Below are positions 1 to 7,310 of a stretch of DNA of 64,000 nt, piece by piece. The position numbers and the translations under genes are program-made. Within the stretch, counting starts at the first letter, position 1; each line of letters starts with the position of its first letter. The DNA lies in assembly GCF_900099825.1 (NCBI RefSeq), contig NZ_LT629693.1, forward strand, positions 4,599,001 through 4,663,000, in the 5' to 3' direction. The DNA is from Bradyrhizobium ottawaense (GTDB lineage Bacteria > Pseudomonadota > Alphaproteobacteria > Rhizobiales > Xanthobacteraceae). Below the pieces are notes generated by a model. It searched no databases. It was not told the DNA's origin and saw only the letters and a list, made by a program, of their open reading frames with translations.

Positions 1-1
1 C

Positions 2-649
2 AAATATGCCGAGAAGGAGATGAAAGACGTCAAGTTCTGCCTCGCCTTCATCCATTCGCCGTCGTCGTTTCACTCGCGGCTGAAAAAGGTGATGGTGCCG
101 GATGACGTCAAGGGCATGAAGGTGCGCCCGGCGCACGCCACCATGGCAACCTTCATCACCCAGCTCGGCGGCACCAACGTGCAGTCCTCGGCGCCCGAGG
201 TCCGTGACATCATCGAGCGCGGCGTCGCCGATGCCGTCACCTTCCCGTGGGGATCGCTGGTGCTGTTCGGCATCGACAAGGTGACGAAGTATCACATGGA
301 CGCGCCGCTCTATGTCACGACGTTCGCCTTCGTGATGAACAAGGACAAATACAACCAGATGTCCGACCGCCAGAAAAAGGCGATCGACGACAATTGCAAC
401 ACCGAGGCTGCCGGCCGCGTCGGCGAACCCTGGGGCAAGTTCGAGGACGCTGGCATCGACAAGGTGAAGGCCGAGGAAGGCCACGAAGTCTACAAGCTGA
501 CGCCAGAGCAGACGGCGTTGTGGAAGAAGGCGTCCGAGCCGCTGGTCAAGACCTGGGGCGAGGGCGTCAAGAAGACCGGCGTCGATCCGGACGCGGCGAT
601 GGCCGAACTGCGCGCCGCGCTGACCAAATACAACGCGCTGGCGCAGTAA
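2..649 (+). CDS. TRAP transporter solute-binding protein (DctP/TarP-like), C-terminal part
   Basis: Periplasmic receptor of a tripartite ATP-independent (TRAP) transporter; it would deliver an organic acid to the permeases encoded just downstream. The frame is open to the left edge, so the signal peptide and N-terminal lobe are missing and 215 residues are seen. Visible DctP-family features are the stretch around VPDDVKGMKVR, the ERGVADAVTFPWGSL segment and a helical C-terminus ending in ALTKYNALAQ. A strong hairpin follows before the permease genes. By gene order this matches the tarP position next to the R. palustris coumarate genes (established knowledge, from memory), so an aromatic acid is the likely ligand; that is inference, because DctP proteins also bind C4-dicarboxylates and many other acids. 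Confidence 0.88.
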   Translation, partial: KYAEKEMKDVKFCLAFIHSPSSFHSRLKKVMVPDDVKGMKVRPAHATMATFITQLGGTNVQSSAPEVRDIIERGVADAVTFPWGSLVLFGIDKVTKYHMDAPLYVTTFAFVMNKDKYNQMSDRQKKAIDDNCNTEAAGRVGEPWGKFEDAGIDKVKAEEGHEVYKLTPEQTALWKKASEPLVKTWGEGVKKTGVDPDAAMAELRAALTKYNALAQ

Positions 650-667
650 ACACCGTAACTCACCCAA

Positions 668-693
668 GCGACGGCGGGCGTTTCCGCCGTCGC
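668..693 (+). promoter_or_regulatory. Stable intercistronic hairpin between receptor and permease genes
   Basis: A perfect 10-bp inverted repeat (GCGACGGCGG and CCGCCGTCGC) around a 6-base loop lies 18 bases after the receptor stop codon and about 35 bases before the small permease start. It has no T-run, so I read it as an mRNA-stabilising or attenuating hairpin and not a full terminator. It would allow more receptor than permease to be made, as is common for binding-protein-dependent transporters. Confidence 0.6.
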
Positions 694-728
694 GATTTCC
701 CGGTCATTGCCAGCCGTTTGGAGCGGAC

Positions 729-1238
729 ATGAATCGCGCCTCGATGGATCGTTTTATCGATACAATCGAATGGATCGCGGCCGGATTCGTCGGCATCGTT
801 GCCCTGAACATTTTTATCGCCGTCATCCTGCGCAACACGCTCAATTATGCGATCCCGGACTCGTTCGATATCGGGCGCATGCTGCTCGGCATCCTGATCT
901 TCTGGGGTATCGCCGCCACCAGCTATCGCGGCGGCCACATCACGGTGGATCTGATCTGGGCGAATGTCAGCCCGCGATACCAGCGCTGGATCGACGTGTT
1001 TGCGACCCTGGTGCTGCTGTTCGTGGTCACGGTGCAGACCTGGACCTTGTTCGACAAGGTGCGCGGCACCTATAACGACAACGTGCTCACCTTCGAAATG
1101 CACATGCCGACCTGGCCGTTCTTCGCGATCGCCTGGGCCGGCGACGTCTCCGCGGTGCTGCTGATCGCGATCCGCACCTACCGCCTGATTTTCCATCCGG
1201 ATCAGATGCACGATCCCAAGATCAAGCCCGTGGAGTAG
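729..1238 (+). CDS. TRAP transporter small permease (DctQ/TarQ-like)
   Basis: Small integral-membrane subunit of a TRAP transporter, working with the large permease in the inner membrane. The 169-residue product has the length and layout of DctQ: four hydrophobic segments (about residues 13-35, 47-67, 84-104 and 128-150) and the conserved stretch SYRGGHITVDLIW between the second and third. The start is supported by GGAG five bases upstream of the ATG. The gene sits between the solute receptor and the large permease, with only five bases before the next start, so the three are surely one operon. The substrate cannot be read from this subunit; the neighbouring coumarate genes suggest an aromatic acid. 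Confidence 0.9.
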   Translation: MNRASMDRFIDTIEWIAAGFVGIVALNIFIAVILRNTLNYAIPDSFDIGRMLLGILIFWGIAATSYRGGHITVDLIWANVSPRYQRWIDVFATLVLLFVVTVQTWTLFDKVRGTYNDNVLTFEMHMPTWPFFAIAWAGDVSAVLLIAIRTYRLIFHPDQMHDPKIKPVE

Positions 1239-1243
1239 ACGGC

Positions 1244-2569
1244 ATGAGCACCGACGCTGTCGCTATCCTGGGATTTGTCGCGCTGTTCGCCCTGATGCTG
1301 CTGCGCGTGCCGGTCGGCATGGCGATGGGCCTCGTTGGCGTCACCGGCTTCGGCTATCTCGTCGGCTTCTCGCCGGCGCTCAAGCTGGTCGGCCAGACCT
1401 CGATGCGGACCGTGACCGACTACACGTTCGGCGTCATTCCGATGTTCCTGCTGATGGGCACCCTGGTCAGCAATTCCGGCATGAGCCGCGAGCTGTTCCG
1501 CGCCGCCAACGGATTCGTCGGGCATCTGCGCGGCGGGCTCGGGATCGCCACGGTCGCAGCCTGCGCCGGCTTTGCCGCGATCTGCGGCTCCTCGGTCGCA
1601 ACGGCAGCTACGTTTTCGGCCGTTGCCTATCCGGAGATGCGCCGCTTCGGCTATCCGCAATCCTTTGCCACCGGCGTGATCGCGGCCGGCGGCACGCTGG
1701 GCGCGATGCTGCCGCCATCGACGGTGCTCGCCGTCTACGGCATCATCACCGAACAGGACATCGGAAAACTGTTCATCGCCGGCATCATCCCCGGCCTGCT
1801 GGCGATGATGATGTACATGATCACGATCTCGCTGATCGGCTATTTCCGGCCGGGCTTTCTGCCGACCGGTCCGCAGACCAGCTGGCGTGAGCGCTTTGCG
1901 GGCCTGAAGAACATCTGGGCCCCGGTGCTGCTGTTCGTCTTCGTCATCGGTGGGTTGTATGGCCTGCCGTTCCTGCCGCGCTTCACCCCGACCGAAGCCG
2001 GCGGCGTCGGCGCCACCGGGGCGTTCCTGATCGGCATCGCTACCGGGCGGCTCGACCGCGAAAAGATCCTGACTTCGCTGCTGCAGGCAACGCGAACCGC
2101 GGCCGCTGTCTTTACCGTGCTGATCGGTGCGTTGATCTTCGGCTATTTCCTCACGGTGACGCAGACCCCGCAAAAGGTCACGGAGTTTCTCACTGGCCTC
2201 GGCCTCGGCGCCTATGGCGTGCTCGCCTTGATCATGGTGATGTATCTGGTGCTGGGCTGCCTGATGGACGCCATGGCCATGATCATCCTCACCGTGCCGA
2301 TCATTTTTCCGGTGGTTACCCATCTCGGCTTCGATCCGATCTGGTTCGGCGTCATCATCGTGATGACGGTCGAACTCGGCCTGATTCATCCGCCGGTCGG
2401 AATGAACGTCTTTGTCATCAAGAGCGTGGTCAAGGACGTCTCGTTCTCCACGATCTTCCGCGGCGTGCTGCCGTTCGTGGCGACCGATCTGGTCCGGCTA
2501 GTGATCCTGATTGCGTTTCCGCTGCTGGCGACGTGGTTGCCGCAACGCATGATGGCCGGGGTGCATTAA
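1244..2569 (+). CDS. TRAP transporter large permease (DctM/TarM-like)
   Basis: Large membrane subunit of the TRAP transporter, which carries out sodium- or proton-coupled uptake of the receptor-bound acid. The 441-residue product is the usual DctM length and is almost entirely hydrophobic. Family-typical segments include RVPVGMAMGLVGVTGF near the N-terminus, GVIPMFLLMGTLVSNSGMS, the GSSVATAATF loop and LIHPPVGMNVFVI near the C-terminus. It starts five bases after the small permease, and its TAA stop directly abuts the ATG of the DUF3237 gene, which points to one transcript. The gene order corresponds to tarM beside the cou genes of R. palustris. Confidence 0.92.
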   Translation: MSTDAVAILGFVALFALMLLRVPVGMAMGLVGVTGFGYLVGFSPALKLVGQTSMRTVTDYTFGVIPMFLLMGTLVSNSGMSRELFRAANGFVGHLRGGLGIATVAACAGFAAICGSSVATAATFSAVAYPEMRRFGYPQSFATGVIAAGGTLGAMLPPSTVLAVYGIITEQDIGKLFIAGIIPGLLAMMMYMITISLIGYFRPGFLPTGPQTSWRERFAGLKNIWAPVLLFVFVIGGLYGLPFLPRFTPTEAGGVGATGAFLIGIATGRLDREKILTSLLQATRTAAAVFTVLIGALIFGYFLTVTQTPQKVTEFLTGLGLGAYGVLALIMVMYLVLGCLMDAMAMIILTVPIIFPVVTHLGFDPIWFGVIIVMTVELGLIHPPVGMNVFVIKSVVKDVSFSTIFRGVLPFVATDLVRLVILIAFPLLATWLPQRMMAGVH

Positions 2570-3033
2570 ATGGCACCGGTTCTCGAGACCAAATACGTTT
2601 TCACCATCACCGCTAGAATTGCCGACGTCATCTCGGCCGGTGACATCGGCACCGGCGTGCGCCGGATCATTCCGATCATCGGCGGCGAGGTGAAGGGCGA
2701 GGGCATCAGCGGCAAGGTTTTGCCCTTAGGCGCCGACTTCCAGATTATCCGTCCCAACGAATTGATCGAGCTGGAGGCGAAGGATGCCTTCGAGACCGAC
2801 GATGGCGCGGTGGTCTATGTCGAGAACAAGGGCATGCGCTTCGGCCCGGTTGAATTGTTGCAGAAGCTGAAGCGCGGCGAACCGGTCGACCCCAAGCTGA
2901 TCTATTTCCGCACCGTGCCGCGGTTCGAGACCGGGCACGCGAAATACCGCTGGCTGATGGAAAACATCTTCGTCGGCTCCGCCGCCCGCCACGCCGACCG
3001 CGTGTGGTCATCGACGTGCATCAGGTGCTGTGA
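2570..3033 (+). CDS. DUF3237 family protein, frameshifted near the 3' end
   Basis: Small protein of the DUF3237 family (no established function). The body is intact: ETKYVFTITARI at the start, GGEVKGEGISGKVLPLGADF in the middle and YRWLMENIFVGSAARHADR near residue 143. At 3003-3006 the sequence reads TGTG where one TG fewer would continue the frame as RVVIDVHQVL and stop at 3033, giving 153 residues, the family's normal size. As written, the frame instead runs on to 3325 through a repeat and into the next gene. So either a two-base insertion or a sequence error has replaced the last nine or so residues. It starts immediately after the TRAP permease stop codon, so it probably belongs to that operon. 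Confidence 0.75.
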
Positions 3034-3052
3034 AAGACGCCAATCATTGTGG

Positions 3053-3175
3053 GGGTTCGTTCCCCGGATGCAGTGCAGCGCCCTTGCGGTGCACTGCTGG
3101 TCCGGGGTCCATCGTTATGGGTCCCGGCTCTGCGGAGCAGCGTTACACGCTGCACCGCGTCCGGGACACGAGAAC
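3053..3175. repeat. Imperfect palindromic intergenic repeat
   Basis: The spacer between the DUF3237 gene and the crotonase carries nested inverted repeats (CCCCGGATGCAGTGCA facing TGCACTGCTGGTCCGGGG, then GGGTCCCGGCTCTGC and related arms). This is a typical Bradyrhizobium-type extragenic palindrome and has no coding potential. The terminator-like structure may separate the TRAP operon from the coumarate operon. Confidence 0.6.
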
Positions 3176-3201
3176 TCTCCTCGCTCATTGACTCCTTCCA
3201 A

Positions 3202-3224
3202 AATAGTTATAAAACATAACTATT
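3202..3224. promoter_or_regulatory. Candidate MarR (CouR-like) operator upstream of the crotonase
   Basis: A perfect inverted repeat, AATAGTTAT and ATAACTATT separated by five bases, lies 23-45 bases before the crotonase ATG. A TTGACT at 3188-3193 could be a -35 element, which would put the palindrome over the -10 region. Size and symmetry fit a MarR dimer. The right half-site CATAACTATT recurs with one change (CATAACAATT, 15720-15729) in front of the MarR gene. The repressor assignment is inference. Confidence 0.6.
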
Positions 3225-3246
3225 CTGGACAGGAAGCAATAAGCCC

Positions 3247-4047
3247 ATGGGAAACGCCGTCTCCGCCGCTGCGGGTCAGTCCGACCTGCTCACCATCGAG
3301 CAGTCGGGCACGGTGCTGTCGCTAGGCCTCAACCGCCCGGCCAAGCGCAATGCGCTGAACGACGGCATCATCCTCGCGATCCAGGATTGCTTTACGAATC
3401 TCCCCGAGAGCGTCGGCGCCGTGGTCATTCACGGCATCGGCGATCATTTCTCCTCCGGCCTCGATCTGTCGGAACTGACCGAGCAGGACGCCACCGAGGG
3501 CTTGCGGCACTCGCAGATGTGGCACCGGGTGTTCGACCGCATCCAGTATAGCCGCGTGCCGGTCATCGCCGCGCTCAAGGGCGCGGTGATCGGCGGCGGG
3601 CTGGAACTCGCCTGCGCCGCGCATATCCGCGTCGCCGAACCCTCGGCCTATTTCGCGCTGCCGGAAGGCCAGCGCGGCATTTTCGTCGGCGGCGGCGGAT
3701 CGGTGCGGTTGCCGCGGCTGATCGGCGTGGCGCGGATGACCGACATGATGCTGACGGGACGGGTCTATTCCGCGACCGAAGGCGCGGCCTACGGTTTTTC
3801 GCAATACCTCACCGAAGCCGGTGGCGCGCTGCCGAAGGCGATGGAATTGGCCGAGCGGGTCGCGGCCAATGCGCCGCTGACCAATTTCGCCGTGCTGCAG
3901 GCGCTGCCGATGATCGCGGAGGCCAACCCGCAGACCGGCCTCTTGATGGAATCGCTGATGGCGACGGTGGCCCAAAGCGACAAAGAGGCAAAACAGCGCA
4001 TTCGCGCGTTTCTCGACCGCAAGACCGCCAAGGTGAAGCCGACCTGA
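3247..4047 (+). CDS. couA: Enoyl-CoA hydratase/lyase, crotonase family (CouA-like)
   Basis: Crotonase-fold enzyme predicted to hydrate p-coumaroyl- or feruloyl-CoA and cleave the product to the aromatic aldehyde plus acetyl-CoA. The oxyanion-hole segments are present: IGDHFSSGLDLSEL around residues 60-75 and GAVIGGGLELACA around 114-126. A glutamate in the motif LPEGQRGIFVGGGG near residue 140 is the likely catalytic acid/base. The length of 266 residues is normal for the family. The ATG is preceded by AGGAAGC, and a perfect palindrome lies just upstream. The stop is followed at once by the CoA ligase gene, matching the couAB operon order known from R. palustris. The substrate is inferred from that neighbour; plain fatty enoyl-CoA activity is the alternative. 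Confidence 0.82.
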   Translation: MGNAVSAAAGQSDLLTIEQSGTVLSLGLNRPAKRNALNDGIILAIQDCFTNLPESVGAVVIHGIGDHFSSGLDLSELTEQDATEGLRHSQMWHRVFDRIQYSRVPVIAALKGAVIGGGLELACAAHIRVAEPSAYFALPEGQRGIFVGGGGSVRLPRLIGVARMTDMMLTGRVYSATEGAAYGFSQYLTEAGGALPKAMELAERVAANAPLTNFAVLQALPMIAEANPQTGLLMESLMATVAQSDKEAKQRIRAFLDRKTAKVKPT

Positions 4048-4072
4048 CATGAGCGCCAACCTGACATGAGCG
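4042..4072 (+). repeat. 14-bp direct repeat spanning the couA-couB junction
   Basis: ACCTGACATGAGCG occurs at 4042-4055 and again at 4059-4072. The first copy holds the couA stop codon and an ATG (4049) that opens a six-codon reading frame. That frame ends in a TGA overlapping the ATG of the ligase (4066) in the second copy. It looks like a small tandem duplication of a stop/start junction. Confidence 0.7.
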
Positions 4073-5961
4073 TAAAGCCCAGCCTATCAGCGTCGACCGA
4101 CAGCGCGGCCCGCGGCGGCAGCGCCCATCCGCTGCGCGCGATCTCGTTCGGCAATCCCGACGTCACGGTCGAGCGCCGCGACGACGGCACGATCTATCTG
4201 CGCCCGAAAGCCCGGCTCAGCGACTACCCGGTCCGCATCACCGACCGGCTGCATCATTGGGCCAACGCCGAACCGAACCGCGTCTTCATGGCGGAGCGCA
4301 ACGCGGCGCGCGGCTGGCGGCAGATCACCTATGCTGAACTGCTGACGTCATCGCGGCACATCGCCTCGGCGCTGCTGGCGCGCGGGCTCTCCGCCGAAAA
4401 GCCGATCGTGATCCTGTCGGGCAATTCGATCGATCATGCGCTGATCGCCTTTGGCGCGCTCTATGCCGGCATTCCGTTCTGCCCGGTATCTCCGGCCTAT
4501 TCGCTGGTGTCGAAGGACTACGGCAAGCTCGGCTATCTCATGAAGCTGCTGACGCCGGGCCTCGTCTTCGCCGACGATGCCGCGAAATTTTCCGATGCGC
4601 TGGCGGCCAACGTCCCCGGCGGGACCGAGATTGCGGCGTCCTGGGGCACCGTCGCCGGCCGCGACGTGACGCTGCTGTCCGATCTCTTGGCGACGCCGGT
4701 TGATTCCGGCCTCGATGCCGTGCACGACGCCATCGGTCCCGACACCGTCGCCAAATTCCTGCTGACCTCAGGCTCGACCGGCAATCCCAAGGCCGTCATC
4801 AATACCCAGCGGATGATTTGCGCCAATCAGGTGATGCTGCGCGAGACGCTGGCGTTCCTCAAGGACGAGCCGCCCGTCATCGTCGACTGGCTGCCGTGGA
4901 ATCATACCTTCGGCGGCAACCACAATATCGGGCTCACGCTCTATAATGGCGGCTCGATGTATCTCGACGAGGGCAAGCCGATGCCCGGCGGCATCGAGGA
5001 GACCGTGCGCAATCTGCGCGAGATTTCGCCGACGGTCTATTTCAACGTTCCCAAGGGCTATGAATCGCTGCTGCCGTATCTGCGCGACGACAAGGCGCTG
5101 CGGACAAAATTCTTCGGCCGCCTGCATGCGATGTTCTTCTCCGGCGCGGCACTGTCGCCATTCGTCTGGAACAGCCTCGACGAGCTCGCGGTCGCCGAAA
5201 CCGGCTTTCGCGTGCCGATGCTGACGGGTCTCGGCGCCACCGAGACCTCGCCGTTCTTCATGTCGGTGCGGCCCGACACCTCCCGCTCCGGCCATGTCGG
5301 TCTTCCCGTGCTCGGCAATGACGCAAAACTGCTGCCCAACAACGGCAAGCTCGAAGTGCGCGCCAAGGGTCCGAATGTCACGCCGGGTTACTGGCGCCAG
5401 CCCGAACTCACCGCCAAAGCGTTCGACGAGGAAGGCTTTTACAAGTTCGGCGACGCGCTGAAGCCGGCCGATCCGAATGATTTCGACGCCGGCTTCGATT
5501 TCGACGGCCGCATTGCCGAGGATTTCAAGCTCGCCTCCGGCACCTGGGTCAGCGTTGGCCCGTTGCGCGCGCGTTTCGTCGCCGCCTGCGCGCCGCTGGT
5601 GCGTGACGTCATCATCGCCGGCATCAACCACGATGAAATCTCAGCGCTGGTCGTGCTCGATCTCGACGGCTGCCGCCTGATCAATCCGACGTTGCCATCC
5701 GATGATCTCGCCGCCGCCGCCTCCGACCCGCTGATCCGCGCGGCCTTCCGCGAGCGCTTCCAGAAATTACTGGCAAGCGCCACGGGCTCGTCGACTAGAA
5801 TTACGCGCGCGGTGCTGCTTGATACGCCGCTGTCGATCGATCGCGGCGAAGTCACCGACAAGGGCTCGATCAATCAGCGCGCTGTGCTGGAAAACCGCAG
5901 CGCCCTGATCGCGACGATGTATGCGTCCGTGCCACCGGCGCAGGTGATCGCACTGAACTGA
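4066..5961 (+). CDS. couB: Feruloyl/p-coumaroyl-CoA ligase (AMP-forming; CouB/Fcs-like)
   Basis: ATP-dependent acid:CoA ligase that activates hydroxycinnamic acids in the cytoplasm, the first step before crotonase cleavage. The ANL-superfamily P-loop TSGSTGNPK is at about residues 236-244, and the adenylate-binding segment GLGATETSPFF near residue 387. At 631 residues it has the size of feruloyl-CoA synthases and is longer than ordinary fatty-acid ligases. The stretch FNVPKGYESLLPYLRDDKALR is also typical of this subgroup. Start choice is constrained by the direct repeat at the junction: the ATG at 4066 overlaps the TGA of a six-codon mini-frame. With the crotonase upstream and the SDR and thioesterase downstream, the gene belongs to one catabolic operon. 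Confidence 0.85.
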   Translation: MSVKPSLSASTDSAARGGSAHPLRAISFGNPDVTVERRDDGTIYLRPKARLSDYPVRITDRLHHWANAEPNRVFMAERNAARGWRQITYAELLTSSRHIASALLARGLSAEKPIVILSGNSIDHALIAFGALYAGIPFCPVSPAYSLVSKDYGKLGYLMKLLTPGLVFADDAAKFSDALAANVPGGTEIAASWGTVAGRDVTLLSDLLATPVDSGLDAVHDAIGPDTVAKFLLTSGSTGNPKAVINTQRMICANQVMLRETLAFLKDEPPVIVDWLPWNHTFGGNHNIGLTLYNGGSMYLDEGKPMPGGIEETVRNLREISPTVYFNVPKGYESLLPYLRDDKALRTKFFGRLHAMFFSGAALSPFVWNSLDELAVAETGFRVPMLTGLGATETSPFFMSVRPDTSRSGHVGLPVLGNDAKLLPNNGKLEVRAKGPNVTPGYWRQPELTAKAFDEEGFYKFGDALKPADPNDFDAGFDFDGRIAEDFKLASGTWVSVGPLRARFVAACAPLVRDVIIAGINHDEISALVVLDLDGCRLINPTLPSDDLAAAASDPLIRAAFRERFQKLLASATGSSTRITRAVLLDTPLSIDRGEVTDKGSINQRAVLENRSALIATMYASVPPAQVIALN

Positions 5962-6000
5962 ATTCGAAGTGTTACCGGAAAAATTGTCAGGGAGAACGCC

Positions 6001-6762
6001 ATGCAGTTGAAGGATCAGGCCGCTATCGTCACCGGCGGCGCATCGGGATTGGGTGCAGCCACCGCGCGCCGGCTGGCGGCGCAGGGCGCCAAGGTCGCGG
6101 TCTGCGATCTCAACGCCAAGCTGGCCGAAACCGTCGCGGCCGAAATCGGCGGCGTTGCCGTAATCTGCGACGTGTCCGATGCCGCGTCCGCCGAAGCCGC
6201 CATCGCCAAGGCCGCGGCAGCCCATGGCCCGGCGCGCGTGCTGGTGAACTGCGCCGGCATCGGCGTCGCCAAGCGGGTGATCGGCAAGGAAGGTCCGATG
6301 GCGCTCGCCGATTTCGACCGGGTGATCAAGGTCAATCTGATCGGCTCCTTCAACATGCTGCGGCTGGCGACATCAGGCATGTCGAAGCTGGAGCCGCTGT
6401 CCACCGGCGAACGCGGCGTGGTGATTTCCACGGCTTCGGTGGCCGCCTATGACGGCCAGATCGGCCAGTCCGCCTATTCGGCGTCGAAAGGCGGCATCGT
6501 CGCCATGACGCTGCCGATCGCGCGCGAACTGGCGCAGTTCGGCATCCGCGTGCTGACGATTGCACCGGGTCTGTTCCTGACGCCGCTATTGGCCAATTTG
6601 CCGCAGGAGGCGCAGGACTCGCTCGCCGCTGCGATTCCGTTCCCGCGCCGGCTCGGCCATGCCGATGAATTCGCCTCCCTGGCGCTGCACATGATCGACA
6701 ATCCGTACCTCAACGGCGAAGTGGTGCGGCTCGATGCCGGGCTTCGCATGGCGCCAAGGTAG
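6001..6762 (+). CDS. Short-chain dehydrogenase, 3-hydroxyacyl-CoA dehydrogenase type
   Basis: NAD(H)-dependent oxidoreductase of the classical SDR family, 253 residues. The dinucleotide-binding motif TGGASGLG is at residues 12-19. An aspartate ends the second strand (VAVCDLN), which favours NAD over NADP. The catalytic pair is in YSASKGG near residue 159, with the serine in STASV. The sequence resembles human HSD10-like 3-hydroxyacyl-CoA dehydrogenases. In this operon it could oxidise a 3-hydroxy-3-arylpropanoyl-CoA, offering a beta-oxidative route beside the crotonase cleavage; that is inference. AGGGAGAACGCC before the ATG is a good ribosome site. The thioesterase begins nine bases after its stop. 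Confidence 0.82.
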   Translation: MQLKDQAAIVTGGASGLGAATARRLAAQGAKVAVCDLNAKLAETVAAEIGGVAVICDVSDAASAEAAIAKAAAAHGPARVLVNCAGIGVAKRVIGKEGPMALADFDRVIKVNLIGSFNMLRLATSGMSKLEPLSTGERGVVISTASVAAYDGQIGQSAYSASKGGIVAMTLPIARELAQFGIRVLTIAPGLFLTPLLANLPQEAQDSLAAAIPFPRRLGHADEFASLALHMIDNPYLNGEVVRLDAGLRMAPR

Positions 6763-6771
6763 GAAGTTTCC

Positions 6772-7191
6772 ATGTTCACCCATCGCCGCGACGTGCAGAT
6801 CCAGTGGGGCGATTGCGACCCCGCCAACATCGTCTATTACCCGCGCTACTTTGCGATGTTCGACGATTCAACCTCGATCCTGTTCGGAGCCGCCGGCTAT
6901 TCGAAGCAGGACCTCGTGCACAAATACGGTCTGGTCGGCATTCCCATGGTGGATACGCGGGCGAAATTCCATATCCCGTCGACCCATGGCGACTGGATCA
7001 CGATCGAAAGCCGGATCGAGAGTTTCAAGCGCTCCAGCTTCGAGGTCACCCACAAGGTGTTCAAAGGCGAGGCGCTGGCGATCGAGGCGTTCGAGACCCG
7101 CGTGCTGGTCGGCCGTCATCCGGACGACCCGGCGAAGCTGAAATCGGCGCCCATGCCGCAGGAGATCATCGAGCGGTTCATGCGGGGCTGA
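6772..7191 (+). CDS. Acyl-CoA thioesterase, 4-hydroxybenzoyl-CoA thioesterase family
   Basis: Hotdog-fold thioesterase of 139 residues that hydrolyses a CoA thioester. The motif GDCDPANIVYYPRYFAMFDD near residues 14-33 carries the aspartate of the 4-hydroxybenzoyl-CoA thioesterase active site. It follows the SDR by nine bases with AGGAAG as ribosome site, so it is very likely the last enzyme of the coumarate operon. A plausible task is release of a hydroxybenzoate from its CoA ester, or rescue of CoA from dead-end intermediates. The sequence shows the family but not the substrate. Confidence 0.82.
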   Translation: MFTHRRDVQIQWGDCDPANIVYYPRYFAMFDDSTSILFGAAGYSKQDLVHKYGLVGIPMVDTRAKFHIPSTHGDWITIESRIESFKRSSFEVTHKVFKGEALAIEAFETRVLVGRHPDDPAKLKSAPMPQEIIERFMRG

Positions 7192-7310
7192 GGGCGTTAT
7201 TGAGCTGACTTATTAGGCTGACTTGGACCCGCGCATGACCTAAAGAAGGGGCTGAATTGCCTGCCGGATTTTGCTTTAGACTATAAAAAGATACTCAAAG
7301 GGAGGAATGA

